From Paenibacillus sp. JNUCC32 (lineage in GTDB: Bacteria; Bacillota; Bacilli; Paenibacillales; Paenibacillaceae), in assembly GCF_014863545.1 (NCBI RefSeq), contig NZ_CP062260.1:3720001-3784000 (forward strand): DNA of 64,000 nucleotides. Reading direction: 5' to 3'. The notes beneath the pieces are model-generated. The model was not told the origin of the DNA. It did not search any database and saw only the letters and a program-made list of their open reading frames with translations. Shown one piece after another: positions 54,244 to 64,000 of this stretch. Both the position numbers and the translations under genes were made by a program. Each line of letters starts with the position of its first letter. Position 1 is the first letter of the stretch.

Positions 54244-56556
54244 TTGCATCCAAAAAGTAGCTTTTATTCTAAAATGGTCCTGTTCGGCTGCTTCATCAGC
54301 ATCATTCCTCTTGTGGCCCTCGGCTTCTTCTCGTTCATGAAATCATCCACCTCCGTGCAAAACCATGTCAACAGCAGCAACATCCAGATCATGAATCAAA
54401 CGAACAGCAATCTTGAACAGGTGCTGAGGACCGTAGACTATACACTGAATTACGTCATCAATTCCAACATGCTGCAAAGCGCCTTATATCGTCCCCTTTC
54501 CTATTATGACTTCCAGCTGTATAACAAACTGAGAGAAGAGATGAGTCTGCTGCAGTCTCCCGAAACCAAAGTAACGGACGTCATTCTTGCGAATGCGACA
54601 AGCAACTGGCTGATCAATAACCGGGGCATGTACGAATTTAATGAATACGCTTCCAAAGAGACGCTCCTGAAGCTTCTCGAGCTGCAAGGAAACTCCAATT
54701 GGATGATGCTGGAGACCGAATCCCTCGGCTCCAGCGATACGCTCAGTTATGCCTGCCCCTATACGATCGCCCTTGTGAAGAAAATGCCGCTCTCTTCCTC
54801 CAGCGCACGGGGCGTCGCGCTTGCCACCATTCCCAGCTGCAGTCTTGCCGCCATGATGGACAGCCCTTCCGAATCCCGGGAGGTCATGGTGCTGGACCAC
54901 AATTACCGGATCGTTGTGCATCCGGAGCAAGGGAAACTGGGACTATATCTGACCGATACCGGGTATGCGGAGGCGGAGCTGGACCATTTTGACAGCAAAT
55001 CGGGGCAGTTCGAGACGAAGATCGACAACAGGCAAGTGTCGGTTACCTACGTGCGTTCCGATTTTAACGGCTGGCTGTATGCCTCCTTCACCGAAATGTC
55101 CGCCATCACGAAGGAGTCCCGTTCCATCGGCTGGTTTACGCTGTATATCTGCCTGCTGATGATCGGTTTCAGCGTCCTGATTGTATGGCTTGGAACGCGG
55201 AAGATGTATACGCCGATCCGTCACATTTTCGAAAATATCGTGGAGCGTCTCCCGGAAATCCAAGCGAACAAAAAGAGCGAGCTGCAAGTCATCGACGAAC
55301 ATATCCGGGATATGTTCAATTCGAATACCAAGCTCCGCAGCGAGCTTCGGCAGACGAGCCAGCAGGTGCGCACCTTTTTCCTCCATAAACTGTTCCTGGG
55401 CAAGATCAATCCGCCCGAAGCGATGGAACAAATCGAGATGTTCGGCTTCAAGGAGCAAGTATCCGCATGGGAACAGCTGGCGGTCTTCACCCTCCAGATC
55501 GACATGCTGGACGAAACCCGCTATGAACGCAAAGACCGGGATTTGCTGCTGTTTGCCGTCAACAATATCATCGAGGAGATGATCCCCTCCTCCCACCGGC
55601 TCCCCTCCGTCATTATCGACCTTACGCAGGTTACGCTCATCGGACGAGGCGGCATCACGCCTGAGGCATTCAACGATTATGTGTATACCCTATCGGAGGA
55701 GATCCAGAAGACGACGCGAAGTTTCCTGGACCTGGAGGTCAGCATCGGCATCAGCCTGCCTTACGACAACCTGTCCAAAACGTCGCGCGCTTACCAGGAA
55801 GGGCTTGAAGCCCTGAAACACCGCATCAAGCTGGGAACCGGCGTCATCGTCCCTTATTTCAGCCTGAACTCCGGCAAGCATACCCGGGTCTACTTCTACC
55901 CGATGCAGGTGGAGAACGAGCTGATCGATGCCATCAAGCTGGCTGACGAGGAACGGGCCGTGGAGCTTCTGAGGCAGTGGCTGGACGAGGTGTTTCGCAA
56001 GGACCGGACGCCGCATGAGTATCAAATCTCGCTCATCCGGCTGTTGAATGACCTGATGATCGTGATGCAGGAGAACGGGATCATGCTGGAGCAGCTCGAC
56101 ATCCGGGACAGCTCCCTCGTGGAGGAGCTTCTTCGGCTCTACACCAATCCCGATATCGAGAGCTGGTTCAAATCCCGGATCATCCGGCCGATGGTGAGTG
56201 TGTTCAGGGATCGCCAGGACTCTCAATACCAGAACCTCTCCGAGCAGATGATCGAGATGATCCGCAAGGAATTCGACCGCAACATTACGCTTGAGGAATG
56301 TGCTTCGCGCCTCCATTACAACAATTTTTATCTAAGCAGCGTGTTCAAGAAAGAAACCAACATGTCCTTCAGCGAATACCTGTCCCAATACCGCTTCAAG
56401 ATGTCCAAGAAATGGCTTGTCGAAACCGATATGCCCATTAAGGATATTGCGGAGAAGCTGAGTTACAACAATTCGCAGAACTTTATCCGGTCCTTCCGCA
56501 AGCTGGAGGGGATGACGCCCGGGCAATATCGCAGCAAATACAAAACCGGATCATAA
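54244..56556 (+). CDS. Membrane-anchored AraC-family sensor-regulator (YesN/YtdP-like)
   Basis: 770 aa. Helix 1 at about 12-35, an external sensor region of about 250 residues (Cache-like), helix 2 at about 292-312, a cytoplasmic linker and middle domain, and an AraC helix-turn-helix domain at about 678-766 (LEECASRLHYNNFYLSSVFK and DIAEKLSYNNSQNFIRSFRK, ending MTPGQYRSKY). Such single-protein sensors control adjacent LplABC-type operons in Paenibacillus and Bacillus, so the divergent binding protein/importer locus is its likely target. The TTG at 54244 follows AGGAAGG at 8 nt; no ATG fits. Confidence 0.9.
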   Translation: MHPKSSFYSKMVLFGCFISIIPLVALGFFSFMKSSTSVQNHVNSSNIQIMNQTNSNLEQVLRTVDYTLNYVINSNMLQSALYRPLSYYDFQLYNKLREEMSLLQSPETKVTDVILANATSNWLINNRGMYEFNEYASKETLLKLLELQGNSNWMMLETESLGSSDTLSYACPYTIALVKKMPLSSSSARGVALATIPSCSLAAMMDSPSESREVMVLDHNYRIVVHPEQGKLGLYLTDTGYAEAELDHFDSKSGQFETKIDNRQVSVTYVRSDFNGWLYASFTEMSAITKESRSIGWFTLYICLLMIGFSVLIVWLGTRKMYTPIRHIFENIVERLPEIQANKKSELQVIDEHIRDMFNSNTKLRSELRQTSQQVRTFFLHKLFLGKINPPEAMEQIEMFGFKEQVSAWEQLAVFTLQIDMLDETRYERKDRDLLLFAVNNIIEEMIPSSHRLPSVIIDLTQVTLIGRGGITPEAFNDYVYTLSEEIQKTTRSFLDLEVSIGISLPYDNLSKTSRAYQEGLEALKHRIKLGTGVIVPYFSLNSGKHTRVYFYPMQVENELIDAIKLADEERAVELLRQWLDEVFRKDRTPHEYQISLIRLLNDLMIVMQENGIMLEQLDIRDSSLVEELLRLYTNPDIESWFKSRIIRPMVSVFRDRQDSQYQNLSEQMIEMIRKEFDRNITLEECASRLHYNNFYLSSVFKKETNMSFSEYLSQYRFKMSKKWLVETDMPIKDIAEKLSYNNSQNFIRSFRKLEGMTPGQYRSKYKTGS

Positions 56557-56701
56557 GCCTTGTAAAACGGCATCAGATTACCAAAAAAGGTCACCTGTGT
56601 CCCGTACTTTTCCTAAGGATGAGCATCTACAATTAGAATAGTCACTTTTTGTGCCGATTGTTGATCATTTACGAAACCATCCCAAAAGGAGAATCTGTGC
56701 C

Positions 56702-58276
<1,575 letters not shown>

Positions 58277-58298
58277 TCCGCCGCTATAGAACCGCTGC

Positions 58299-58336
58299 AA
58301 AAACCAGCTCAAGGGCAACGCCCTGAGCTGGTTTTG
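58299..58336. terminator. Bidirectional terminator
   Basis: AAAACCAGCTCAAGGGC and GCCCTGAGCTGGTTTT form a stem with a 3-nt loop between convergent genes; T-rich on both sides. Confidence 0.92.
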
Positions 58337-58347
58337 GTTTTTCCATT

Positions 58348-59055
58348 TTATAACTCATCAGCCGTTACGTATTGAATCTGATCGGGGAAATGGCGATCCA
58401 TGCTGCACACCGACAGCTTGTACCCTTCTTCCAGCGCATATTGCTTAAAATAGTAGGTTCCTCCGTTATCGCCAACCACGGGTGCCCACTCCCATTCACC
58501 GCCTTGCCGCTCCATTACAAAAGAATCCAACGGCAAATGCAACCCTTTGCCAACGGCCTTGATGTAGCTTTCTTTTAGCGTCCATAAATCAAAGAAGCGG
58601 GAAAGCCGTTCGGATGGAGGGCAGTTAAGCAGCGCGTTAAACTCGGTTTTATGGAAATAACGTTTGGCGATATCCATATCGATGTTCTCCATTTTCTCGA
58701 CGTCGATCCCGACCGGCTCATAGCCGACGGCGCACACGACCCACTGCCCGGAATGGGAGACGTTAAAATGCAGGTTATCATGATCCTTCAAGAATGGTTT
58801 GCCGTAAGCGTTTCTGATGATTTCCATATTCGTCCGTTCCCGTCCCAGCTTATCCCGAAGCATGCGATGGGCCAATGCATCGCCAAGCACCGAACGCTGG
58901 TAATCGCTCGCCCTTCTGAACTTGGACACATACTCCTGTCGATCAGGGGACAGCGTCTGGAACAAGGTCCGAAACGTTTCGTCGCGGATATGATCCGAAT
59001 TCCGGATCGCGTAGACCTCCACAGCGCTTGGATGATTCTCATTAAAAGTGTCCAT
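58348..59055 (-). CDS. Sfp-type 4'-phosphopantetheinyl transferase
   Basis: 235 aa. The magnesium-binding motif is VGIDVEKMEN, followed by the second signature FFDLWTLKESYIKAVGKGL; NAYGKPFLKDHDNLHFNVSHSG is also diagnostic (KPF and NVSHSG). Length is as in Sfp. It transfers phosphopantetheine from CoA to carrier proteins of NRPS, PKS or fatty acid synthases, so it implies such a system elsewhere in the genome; none lies here. GGCGGAG is close to the ATG. Confidence 0.95.
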   Translation of the reverse strand: MDTFNENHPSAVEVYAIRNSDHIRDETFRTLFQTLSPDRQEYVSKFRRASDYQRSVLGDALAHRMLRDKLGRERTNMEIIRNAYGKPFLKDHDNLHFNVSHSGQWVVCAVGYEPVGIDVEKMENIDMDIAKRYFHKTEFNALLNCPPSERLSRFFDLWTLKESYIKAVGKGLHLPLDSFVMERQGGEWEWAPVVGDNGGTYYFKQYALEEGYKLSVCSMDRHFPDQIQYVTADEL

Positions 59056-59172
59056 AACTCCGCCCTTTCTCTAAACATAGTCCCGTGTTCACTTCGATAT
59101 GTACGTTCCGTTCCCCTGCTTCTTTCCGCCCTCCTGCTGCCTTTTCCTCATATACGGGGGAAGGAATGATCA

Positions 59173-59202
59173 TTGACAACGGAAAGACCACCCTACCATA
59201 AT
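59173..59202 (+). promoter_or_regulatory. Sigma-A promoter of the nucleotidyltransferase gene
   Basis: TTGACA (59173-59178), 18-nt spacer, CATAAT (59197-59202), 38 bp before the chosen start. Confidence 0.75.
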
Positions 59203-59239
59203 GGAGAAAATTATCGTTTAAATGAAGGTGGGGGTTCGA

Positions 59240-60001
59240 TTGGACACGCAATCGGTTTTGGATCAAGCGGTGGACTTGTTTACGGAGGAGCTGGGCAGCC
59301 ATTTGGTCGGCGTTTACTTGCATGGTTCCTTGGCTATGGGCTGTTTCAACCCGGAAGCAAGCGACGTGGATCTGCTGGTCGTGGCAGCAAGGCAGCCGTC
59401 CCGGGATCAATTGAGGCGGCTTGCCAACAAACTCATAGCCCTCCACGATGGAATGGCCAATCAGCAGGGATTGGAACTGAGCCTGGTCCTGGAGTCCAGT
59501 CTTCGGGAGCTCGTCTATCCGCCACCATTCGAATTCCACTACTCCGCCTTCCATCGCGAGAGGTATCTGGCCGATGACGATTACCTATGCGGCGGATTCC
59601 AAGATGCGGACCTGGCCGCCCATTATACCGTGATCTATCATCGGGGCATTGCACTGTACGGCAAACCCGTTCGCGAGGTCTTCCCGTCCGTGGACCGATC
59701 CTATTACGTTCAAGCCATCCTCGAGGATGTAGAGAGTGCGGTACAGGATATTACCGCCTCTCCTGTGTATTACACGCTGAACCTTTGCCGGGTGCTGTAC
59801 TATCTGAGGGAAGGCGTGGTGTCCTCCAAAAAAGAAGGAGGCGAATGGGGGCTTCGCGCACTTCCCTCGCAGTATCACCCGATGATCGAGCATGCCCTGC
59901 ATCAATATACCGGCGGAGCCGGGAAACCTGCGGAATCCGCACCGGACGGACTCATCACGTTTGCCGGCGACATGCTGGAGCGAATCCGGAAGGTTCTATG
60001 A
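59240..60001 (+). CDS. AadA-like nucleotidyltransferase with DUF4111 C-terminus
   Basis: 253 aa. The nucleotidyltransferase core YLHGSLAMGCFNPEASDVDLLVV (GS then DxD: HGSLAMG and SDVDLLV) lies at about residues 25-48, followed by LELSLVLESSL with a further acidic residue, and a helical C-terminal domain as in ANT(3'')/ANT(9) aminoglycoside adenylyltransferases. Whether it inactivates spectinomycin or streptomycin, or has a house role, cannot be seen. The TTG at 59240 follows AAGGTGG at 8 nt; the ATG at 59222 has no site. It has its own good promoter. Confidence 0.85.
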   Translation: MDTQSVLDQAVDLFTEELGSHLVGVYLHGSLAMGCFNPEASDVDLLVVAARQPSRDQLRRLANKLIALHDGMANQQGLELSLVLESSLRELVYPPPFEFHYSAFHRERYLADDDYLCGGFQDADLAAHYTVIYHRGIALYGKPVREVFPSVDRSYYVQAILEDVESAVQDITASPVYYTLNLCRVLYYLREGVVSSKKEGGEWGLRALPSQYHPMIEHALHQYTGGAGKPAESAPDGLITFAGDMLERIRKVL

Positions 60002-60025
60002 TTGACAAGGATGCTTCACCAAGAC

Positions 60026-60133
60026 TTAAATCCAAAAGGTGCTCAATACAATCACCAACAGGATATACAATACCAGAACAATGCCTACCGAAGTTCCGTA
60101 TCCGCCGCCGTAGCAACATTTATCGTAGCTCAT
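60026..60133 (-). CDS. YjcZ-family sporulation peptide
   Basis: 35 aa. Gly/Tyr/Cys-rich head (MSYDKCCYGGGYGTS) followed by one hydrophobic helix (VGIVLVLYILLVIVL) and STFWI. This is the layout of YjcZ-type small membrane proteins found in spores of Bacillales. AAGGAGG lies 9 nt before the ATG. It is convergent with the nucleotidyltransferase gene, with 24 bp between the stops. Confidence 0.85.
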   Translation of the reverse strand: MSYDKCCYGGGYGTSVGIVLVLYILLVIVLSTFWI

Positions 60134-60180
60134 CGATATAAACCTCCTTGCGAAGTGGTATGGTACAGTTTATGTAAACA

Positions 60181-60203
60181 GATGCCCTTAGACAGGGCAT
60201 TTC
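60181..60203. other. Small hairpin in the spacer
   Basis: ATGCCCT and AGGGCAT form a 7-bp stem with a 5-nt loop upstream of the YjcZ-type gene. No T-run; role unknown. Confidence 0.4.
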
Positions 60204-60373
60204 GGCAATGATGATCAGAATGTGCATGAGTCTAATTTCCATGTCATGCCTCCTGCATATCCGAAGCAGAGTTCGGTACATCCGCTTACCTCCTATTTAT
60301 TGGAACTTTGTACAAATTCCTGCGTAATATTGACTTTAAGGAGCTGATCTCATTCTGAAGCGAGGTGCTTAAT

Positions 60374-60487
60374 ATGAAAAAATTCAGGTTTGGAAGATCC
60401 CGTATCGAAAACTGGGCAAACATCCTTACCCTCATCACTGATACCGTGTTATATATCCCGCGACTGATGATGAAGCTATTCAACTGA
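60374..60487 (+). CDS. 37-aa cationic amphipathic peptide, unknown
   Basis: Sequence opens MKKFRFGRSRIENWANI and continues with a hydrophobic stretch (LTLITDTVLYIPRLMMKLF) to Asn37. Net charge is clearly positive at the N-terminus, with one short hydrophobic helix. GAGGTG lies 6 nt before the ATG. First of three small genes on the plus strand (next start 90 bp on). It resembles small membrane-active peptides (bacteriocin- or toxin-like) in composition only; I recognise no family. Confidence 0.5.
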   Translation: MKKFRFGRSRIENWANILTLITDTVLYIPRLMMKLFN

Positions 60488-60576
60488 TGGCTGGTCAGTT
60501 GCCGCAGCGATGCACTAAAATCCCACTTAGATTTAGAAAGTCTATTACAGTCTCACGATCGACAGGAGGGAATCGG

Positions 60577-60702
60577 TTGAAGATTATACTCAAACTGTAT
60601 TCGGAGTATTTAATTATCCCGCGTTCTTTTCGATTATGGGTTCTGTGGGGTTGGATCATTTTATTTATAGCTGTTGGAATTAGATATAATTGGTTCTTCT
60701 AG
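60577..60702 (+). CDS. 41-aa single-pass membrane peptide, unknown
   Basis: TTG start at 60577 with AGGAGGG 6 nt upstream. Basic, Tyr-containing head (MKIILKLYSEYLIIPRSF), then one Trp-rich helix (LWVLWGWIILFIAVGI) and a RYNWFF tail. The longer frame from 60487 has no ribosome binding site. Its TAG stop overlaps the Shine-Dalgarno of the next gene, so the two are likely co-translated. Confidence 0.55.
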   Translation: MKIILKLYSEYLIIPRSFRLWVLWGWIILFIAVGIRYNWFF

Positions 60703-60713
60703 GAGAGTTTCTT

Positions 60714-60911
60714 ATGGATAAATTAACGATCATAATGGTTAAGTCTCTGGCCGTTGTTATATTCATCCTTCTATTTATCGGTGTTTTCTTGCTCGGCAGA
60801 TTCGTTGGTAACGCAACTCCTTGGTACGTAACAACCTCCTTCCTGATACTGTTGATTGTTAGATGGGTTTACTTAAGAATAAAAAATAACACTAACGATA
60901 CGGATCGATAA
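60714..60911 (+). CDS. 65-aa membrane protein with two helices, unknown
   Basis: ATG at 60714 with TAGGAGAG 6 nt upstream, chosen over the frame start at 60690, which lies inside the previous gene. Two hydrophobic helices (about residues 6-29 and 36-53) joined by GNATPWYV, and a basic-polar tail ending NNTNDTDR. Size and build recall immunity or accessory proteins of small peptide systems, but this is inference from shape only. Confidence 0.6.
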   Translation: MDKLTIIMVKSLAVVIFILLFIGVFLLGRFVGNATPWYVTTSFLILLIVRWVYLRIKNNTNDTDR

Positions 60912-60966
60912 TAATCTATCCGTATTTAATAGATCGTTGCTTATGTGCAACGCCCTGGTACATAAC

Positions 60967-60999
60967 AAAGACCCGTTCGATAGGATCGAACGGGTCTTT
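60967..60999. terminator. Bidirectional terminator
   Basis: AAAGACCCGTTCGAT and ATCGAACGGGTCTTT form a 15-bp perfect stem with a 3-nt loop, between the small-protein cassette and the convergent SLH gene. Confidence 0.92.
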
Positions 61000-61003
61000 G
61001 GCT

Positions 61004-64000
61004 TTAACGATTAATGAATTCTGCCATCTGCAGCATTCTGGTTAATACGACCGCTCCTTCAGCACGGGTAGAATGTGCCTTTGGAACGAACTTGTCAGAA
61101 GAACGTCCCTCCATCAGACCTGAATGGACGATGGCCGACACGGCCTCTTCGGACCAGGATGCGATGCGGTCACGATCCTTGAACCCTTCCAATATGGAGC
61201 CGGAGTCTCCTGTCTCCAGATCCTTGCCGGCAAGCTTCAGCGCCCGGAGCAGCAAGACACTCATCTGCTCACGGGTAATCTCCTCGTCCGGACGGAATGT
61301 GCCATTGCTGAAGCCTTCGATCAGCCCACTCTCCACAGCCGTAGCGACAGCGGACGCAAACCAATCGTTTGCCTTCACGTCCTGGAAGCCCGTGTCGGCT
61401 CCCTGATCCTTCAACCCGAGCGCACGGACGAGCATGGCCGTGAACTGCGCTCTCGTGATCGGCTCGTTCGGACCAAAACGCGTATCGCTCAGTCCTTCAA
61501 TCAATTTTTTCGAGGCCAGCAGCGATACGTCTTCGCGGGCCCAATGACTGCTTAAATCCTCAAATGTCTTCGCATGGGAGACAACGGAATAAACACCGCT
61601 CTCCCTCCATTTGAACTCCGCTTGGGAGGTACCGTTCGATGTGCGAATGAGCGCCGGTACGAAGACCAGCTTGCCGGAAGCCGGATCCATCCGCAGCACC
61701 GTCGTTTGGGATGGACTGGCGACACGGGATAGAACCTTCGTAAACTTAGCGTAAGGTCCTTTCAGTGCCGGAAGTGTCGACAACTTGTCACCTTGTTTCC
61801 AAGCCAAGGTTATGGCAAGCGATGCATCCAGCATGGAGGCTCCCTCCTCCAGTGCTGCCTTCATCCGGTCCTCTTCTTCTTTCGAAGCAAACCCGACGCG
61901 GATCTGCAAGCTTTCCGCCGTCCCTCGCTGCTGCAAAGCTTCCGTCAGCGACTGGAGCGGTATTTCCAATCGCCCTTGGGAGGATTCCAACACGATGGAG
62001 CCCCCCGGCAGGTCTTTCACGGCGGCGCTCAGCCCTTGAACCGGCAAGTGAAGAACGACGGAATCCGAAGCGTCGGTCACCGAATACGTAAGCACGCGTG
62101 AAGCCGCCGGCAGCTTGCTAAGCCGTGCCACATCATCGAGCAAAGACTTCTCGTTTGCATCCGCTATGATGACCGTCCTGCCGTCCGGTGCCGTCTCTTT
62201 CTTGATGTTCAAGCGCTCGGGTTCGGTCGGTTTTGGAGGGGTCGGCGTCGTTCCTCCACCAGGTGAACCGGATCCTCCGCCCGGATTTCCCGGATCGGAT
62301 CCGCCGTCTCCCGTAGAAGTCCGGATGACCTCAAACGTCTTGCTGTTTGTTTTGAAGTTGTCAACGAATACGTCCACGGTGATCGAATTGGCGCCCGTTT
62401 GCAGCGGCACGTTCGCTGTAAATTCACCTTTCGCCGACAGGGTCGCATCGGCACCGTTCACCTTCACGGTCGCTTGGCCGGGTCCGAGAACTTCGACCAG
62501 CCCTGTCAACGCAAGCTGGCTGGCGCGCGTTTCCTTGCCTTCGTCGTCCATCAGCCCGCTTAATATGGCCGAACGAACCTGGTCGCCCGTATTGTAAGCA
62601 TTGGCCACGAGCTGACGAAGCGTTCTTGTGCCTGACGGATCCAGAGCGGAAATAACAAAACCTCCCGCAGGTATGACGCTGTTATTCTCTTCCGGGGCTC
62701 CCCAGCTCCAGTTGATCGCTTGGTTCCGGTTGACTACTCGCGTCACGTGACCCGTGTTATCCACAACCACTTCAACCCCGAAGCGGTTCGTGCCCGTGGA
62801 GTATCCGAAGGCTTCCGTCATCACGTTGACGTTGCCCTCGATCCGGTTGATATTATAGAAATTGCCTTCCAGGAACGAATCCGGGCTTCCCGGCAAGCTC
62901 ATGCCGAGCTGGTAGTCCTTCACCCACTCCTTATCTTGGAGAGCGGCAGCCGCGATCGGCCAGTTGACCTGGGATGCGTCAAACAGCATCAGGCCGTTCG
63001 TGGACTTCAGCCCCGCCTGGAATACTTCGCGCTGGACGGCCGGCGCCTGCACGTTGTTCATGGCAATGCCTGCATACAGCGGAATTTCCCCGTTCGTTAC
63101 GATATTGCCGAGCGTAATGTATTTCTGGATTTCCTGACTGGTGGTCTGATAAGCCCCGATCATCAGAAAATCCAAATATTCGATATATCCGGTTTGGTAA
63201 TATTCCGGCGTATACACCGATTCGTCCGGCATGCCAAGTGCGGGATTGAACCGGAAGTTCTTGCTGCCCCAGTTGACGCCGTTTAGATAATACGTTTCAT
63301 ACCAGGATCCTACATAAGAGGATACCTCGATCTTTCTGCCTTCTGAAACTTCATAGGAATCCACCAGCGCCTTCACTTCGCCGAAGAAGCTCTGAATCGT
63401 GCCCGAACGGAATTCCCACCATTCCTGAATCAGCGGGCCGTATACCCTTACATTGTTTTCATAGGAGAAGATATCGTTTGGCCAATTGACAAGCTGCTTG
63501 CCCCGGGCCTGCAAAAACTGCTCGAACTTCACGCGGGTTTCGTCGCTGAAATCGGCCCCTTCGTTGTCATACCGGCTTCGGTCATGGACGACCCCGTCCA
63601 CGTCGTAGTTCTTGATGATTTCCTCGAACGTTCTGAGCTGATAATCCCGAACCTCGTCATTGGACGGGTTGACGAAGGCTACCAGACCCTGCTTTTTGCT
63701 TTCGCGCAGACGCTTGATCTCGCCGTTGTTTTCAGGGAAATACACGCGTTCTTCCCAATCGAGGTGGTCGTTCAGAACCGCATACTCGTTATGGGCGATC
63801 GATCCTTCGGCAAACACGTTGATCGCCGCATGAATCTCTAATCCCAGGGCATGACCATGGTCAATGAACTCCTGCAGCAGATCCAGATCCGGACTTGCCC
63901 CCGCCTTTTCGGGTGCTTTGATCTCGCTGACGTAAGGTCTGCCTGTCAAATCGTTCTTTTTGTACGAAACATAGCCTTCAACGCCCTTCACGTCAAACGC
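61004..64000 (-). CDS. Surface protein: GHL10-like glycosidase domain plus three SLH domains (5' end outside window)
   Basis: At least 999 codons, open to the right edge; the N-terminus and probable signal peptide are missing. The upstream part in the window is a GHL10/DUF187-type TIM barrel (HGHALGLEIHAAINVF, GLVAFVNPSNDEVRDYQL, NYDVDGVVHDRSRYD with its Asp residues, then WWEFRSGTIQ). Two beta-rich regions and a Gly/Pro/Thr linker (about 62.2-62.3 kb) follow. Three SLH repeats close the protein (about 61.40-61.57, 61.20-61.39 and 61.01-61.19 kb) with ITRAQFTAM, ITREQMSVL and the divergent STRAEGAVV. It should be bound to pyruvylated cell-wall polymer and act on a polysaccharide outside the cell. 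Confidence 0.9.
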   Translation of the reverse strand, partial: AFDVKGVEGYVSYKKNDLTGRPYVSEIKAPEKAGASPDLDLLQEFIDHGHALGLEIHAAINVFAEGSIAHNEYAVLNDHLDWEERVYFPENNGEIKRLRESKKQGLVAFVNPSNDEVRDYQLRTFEEIIKNYDVDGVVHDRSRYDNEGADFSDETRVKFEQFLQARGKQLVNWPNDIFSYENNVRVYGPLIQEWWEFRSGTIQSFFGEVKALVDSYEVSEGRKIEVSSYVGSWYETYYLNGVNWGSKNFRFNPALGMPDESVYTPEYYQTGYIEYLDFLMIGAYQTTSQEIQKYITLGNIVTNGEIPLYAGIAMNNVQAPAVQREVFQAGLKSTNGLMLFDASQVNWPIAAAALQDKEWVKDYQLGMSLPGSPDSFLEGNFYNINRIEGNVNVMTEAFGYSTGTNRFGVEVVVDNTGHVTRVVNRNQAINWSWGAPEENNSVIPAGGFVISALDPSGTRTLRQLVANAYNTGDQVRSAILSGLMDDEGKETRASQLALTGLVEVLGPGQATVKVNGADATLSAKGEFTANVPLQTGANSITVDVFVDNFKTNSKTFEVIRTSTGDGGSDPGNPGGGSGSPGGGTTPTPPKPTEPERLNIKKETAPDGRTVIIADANEKSLLDDVARLSKLPAASRVLTYSVTDASDSVVLHLPVQGLSAAVKDLPGGSIVLESSQGRLEIPLQSLTEALQQRGTAESLQIRVGFASKEEEDRMKAALEEGASMLDASLAITLAWKQGDKLSTLPALKGPYAKFTKVLSRVASPSQTTVLRMDPASGKLVFVPALIRTSNGTSQAEFKWRESGVYSVVSHAKTFEDLSSHWAREDVSLLASKKLIEGLSDTRFGPNEPITRAQFTAMLVRALGLKDQGADTGFQDVKANDWFASAVATAVESGLIEGFSNGTFRPDEEITREQMSVLLLRALKLAGKDLETGDSGSILEGFKDRDRIASWSEEAVSAIVHSGLMEGRSSDKFVPKAHSTRAEGAVVLTRMLQMAEFINR

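Noticed and set aside
54484..56316. Several long minus-strand ORFs (up to 217 codons) opposite the membrane AraC gene
   Set aside because: They are antisense shadows caused by the codon bias of GC-rich genes; no ribosome binding sites, no family features.
60120..60242. 40-codon minus-strand ORF with GGAGG six bases upstream, overlapping the YjcZ-type start
   Set aside because: The site is good, but the peptide has no sensible pattern, contains a hairpin, and ends inside the YjcZ-type gene. Kept only as a remote possibility.

Overview
The window looks like chromosomal DNA of a Paenibacillus-like, endospore-forming Firmicute. The evidence is sporulation genes (spoVAC-spoVAD-spoVAE, an uninterrupted sigK, a YjcZ-type peptide), a leucine T-box, the Bacillales yqeG-yqeH-aroE-yhbY-nadD-yqeK-rsfS cluster, an SLH surface protein, strong purine-rich ribosome binding sites, moderately high G+C, and many carbohydrate operons using LplABC/MalFG-type importers. 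I see no rRNA, tRNA, IS element, phage or CRISPR array.

1-17 kb is mostly housekeeping on the minus strand. It holds leuS (cut by the left edge) with its T-box, an AraC regulator, a three-gene sugar-oxidoreductase/isomerase operon, the yqe cluster with cvfB placed between rsfS and yqeM, and a MoxR/DUF58/transglutaminase operon.

17-30 kb holds the compact spoVAC-AD-AE operon, a 37-aa membrane peptide missed by length cut-offs, an M42 aminopeptidase, an MFS exporter, an SsuABC-like importer with an isochorismatase-fold hydrolase, an MpsC-like protein behind a consensus promoter, a CE7 esterase, a TIM-barrel isomerase, two small unknown proteins and sigK.

30-39 kb is a plus-strand alpha-1,6-mannan locus: GH125 exo-mannosidase, two permeases, a binding lipoprotein, and a secreted GH76 endo-mannanase carrying three CBM6-like modules, an Fn3 and a FIMAH domain. 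A good sigma-A promoter with an overlapping cre-like site precedes it. The likely scheme is extracellular cutting by GH76, import, then intracellular trimming by GH125.

39-45 kb holds an alpha/beta hydrolase, an ECF sigma/anti-sigma pair and, divergently, a NEW3-domain protein with an ABC exporter. 45-58 kb is a second carbohydrate locus on the minus strand: two paralogous solute-binding proteins separated by a terminator, LplB/LplC-type permeases, a GH43-DUF1349 enzyme, an unrecognised probable alpha-toroid protein, a cupin and an esterase. A membrane-anchored AraC sensor and an FAD enzyme lie divergently beside it.

58-64 kb holds an Sfp-type phosphopantetheinyl transferase, an AadA-like nucleotidyltransferase with its own promoter, a YjcZ-type peptide, a cassette of three very small proteins (37, 41 and 65 aa), and the C-terminal part of a large GHL10/SLH surface protein cut by the right edge. 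The most likely new biology is the small-protein cassette at 60.37-60.91 kb, the unknown 372-aa protein of the GH43 locus, and the isochorismatase-hydrolase importer locus.
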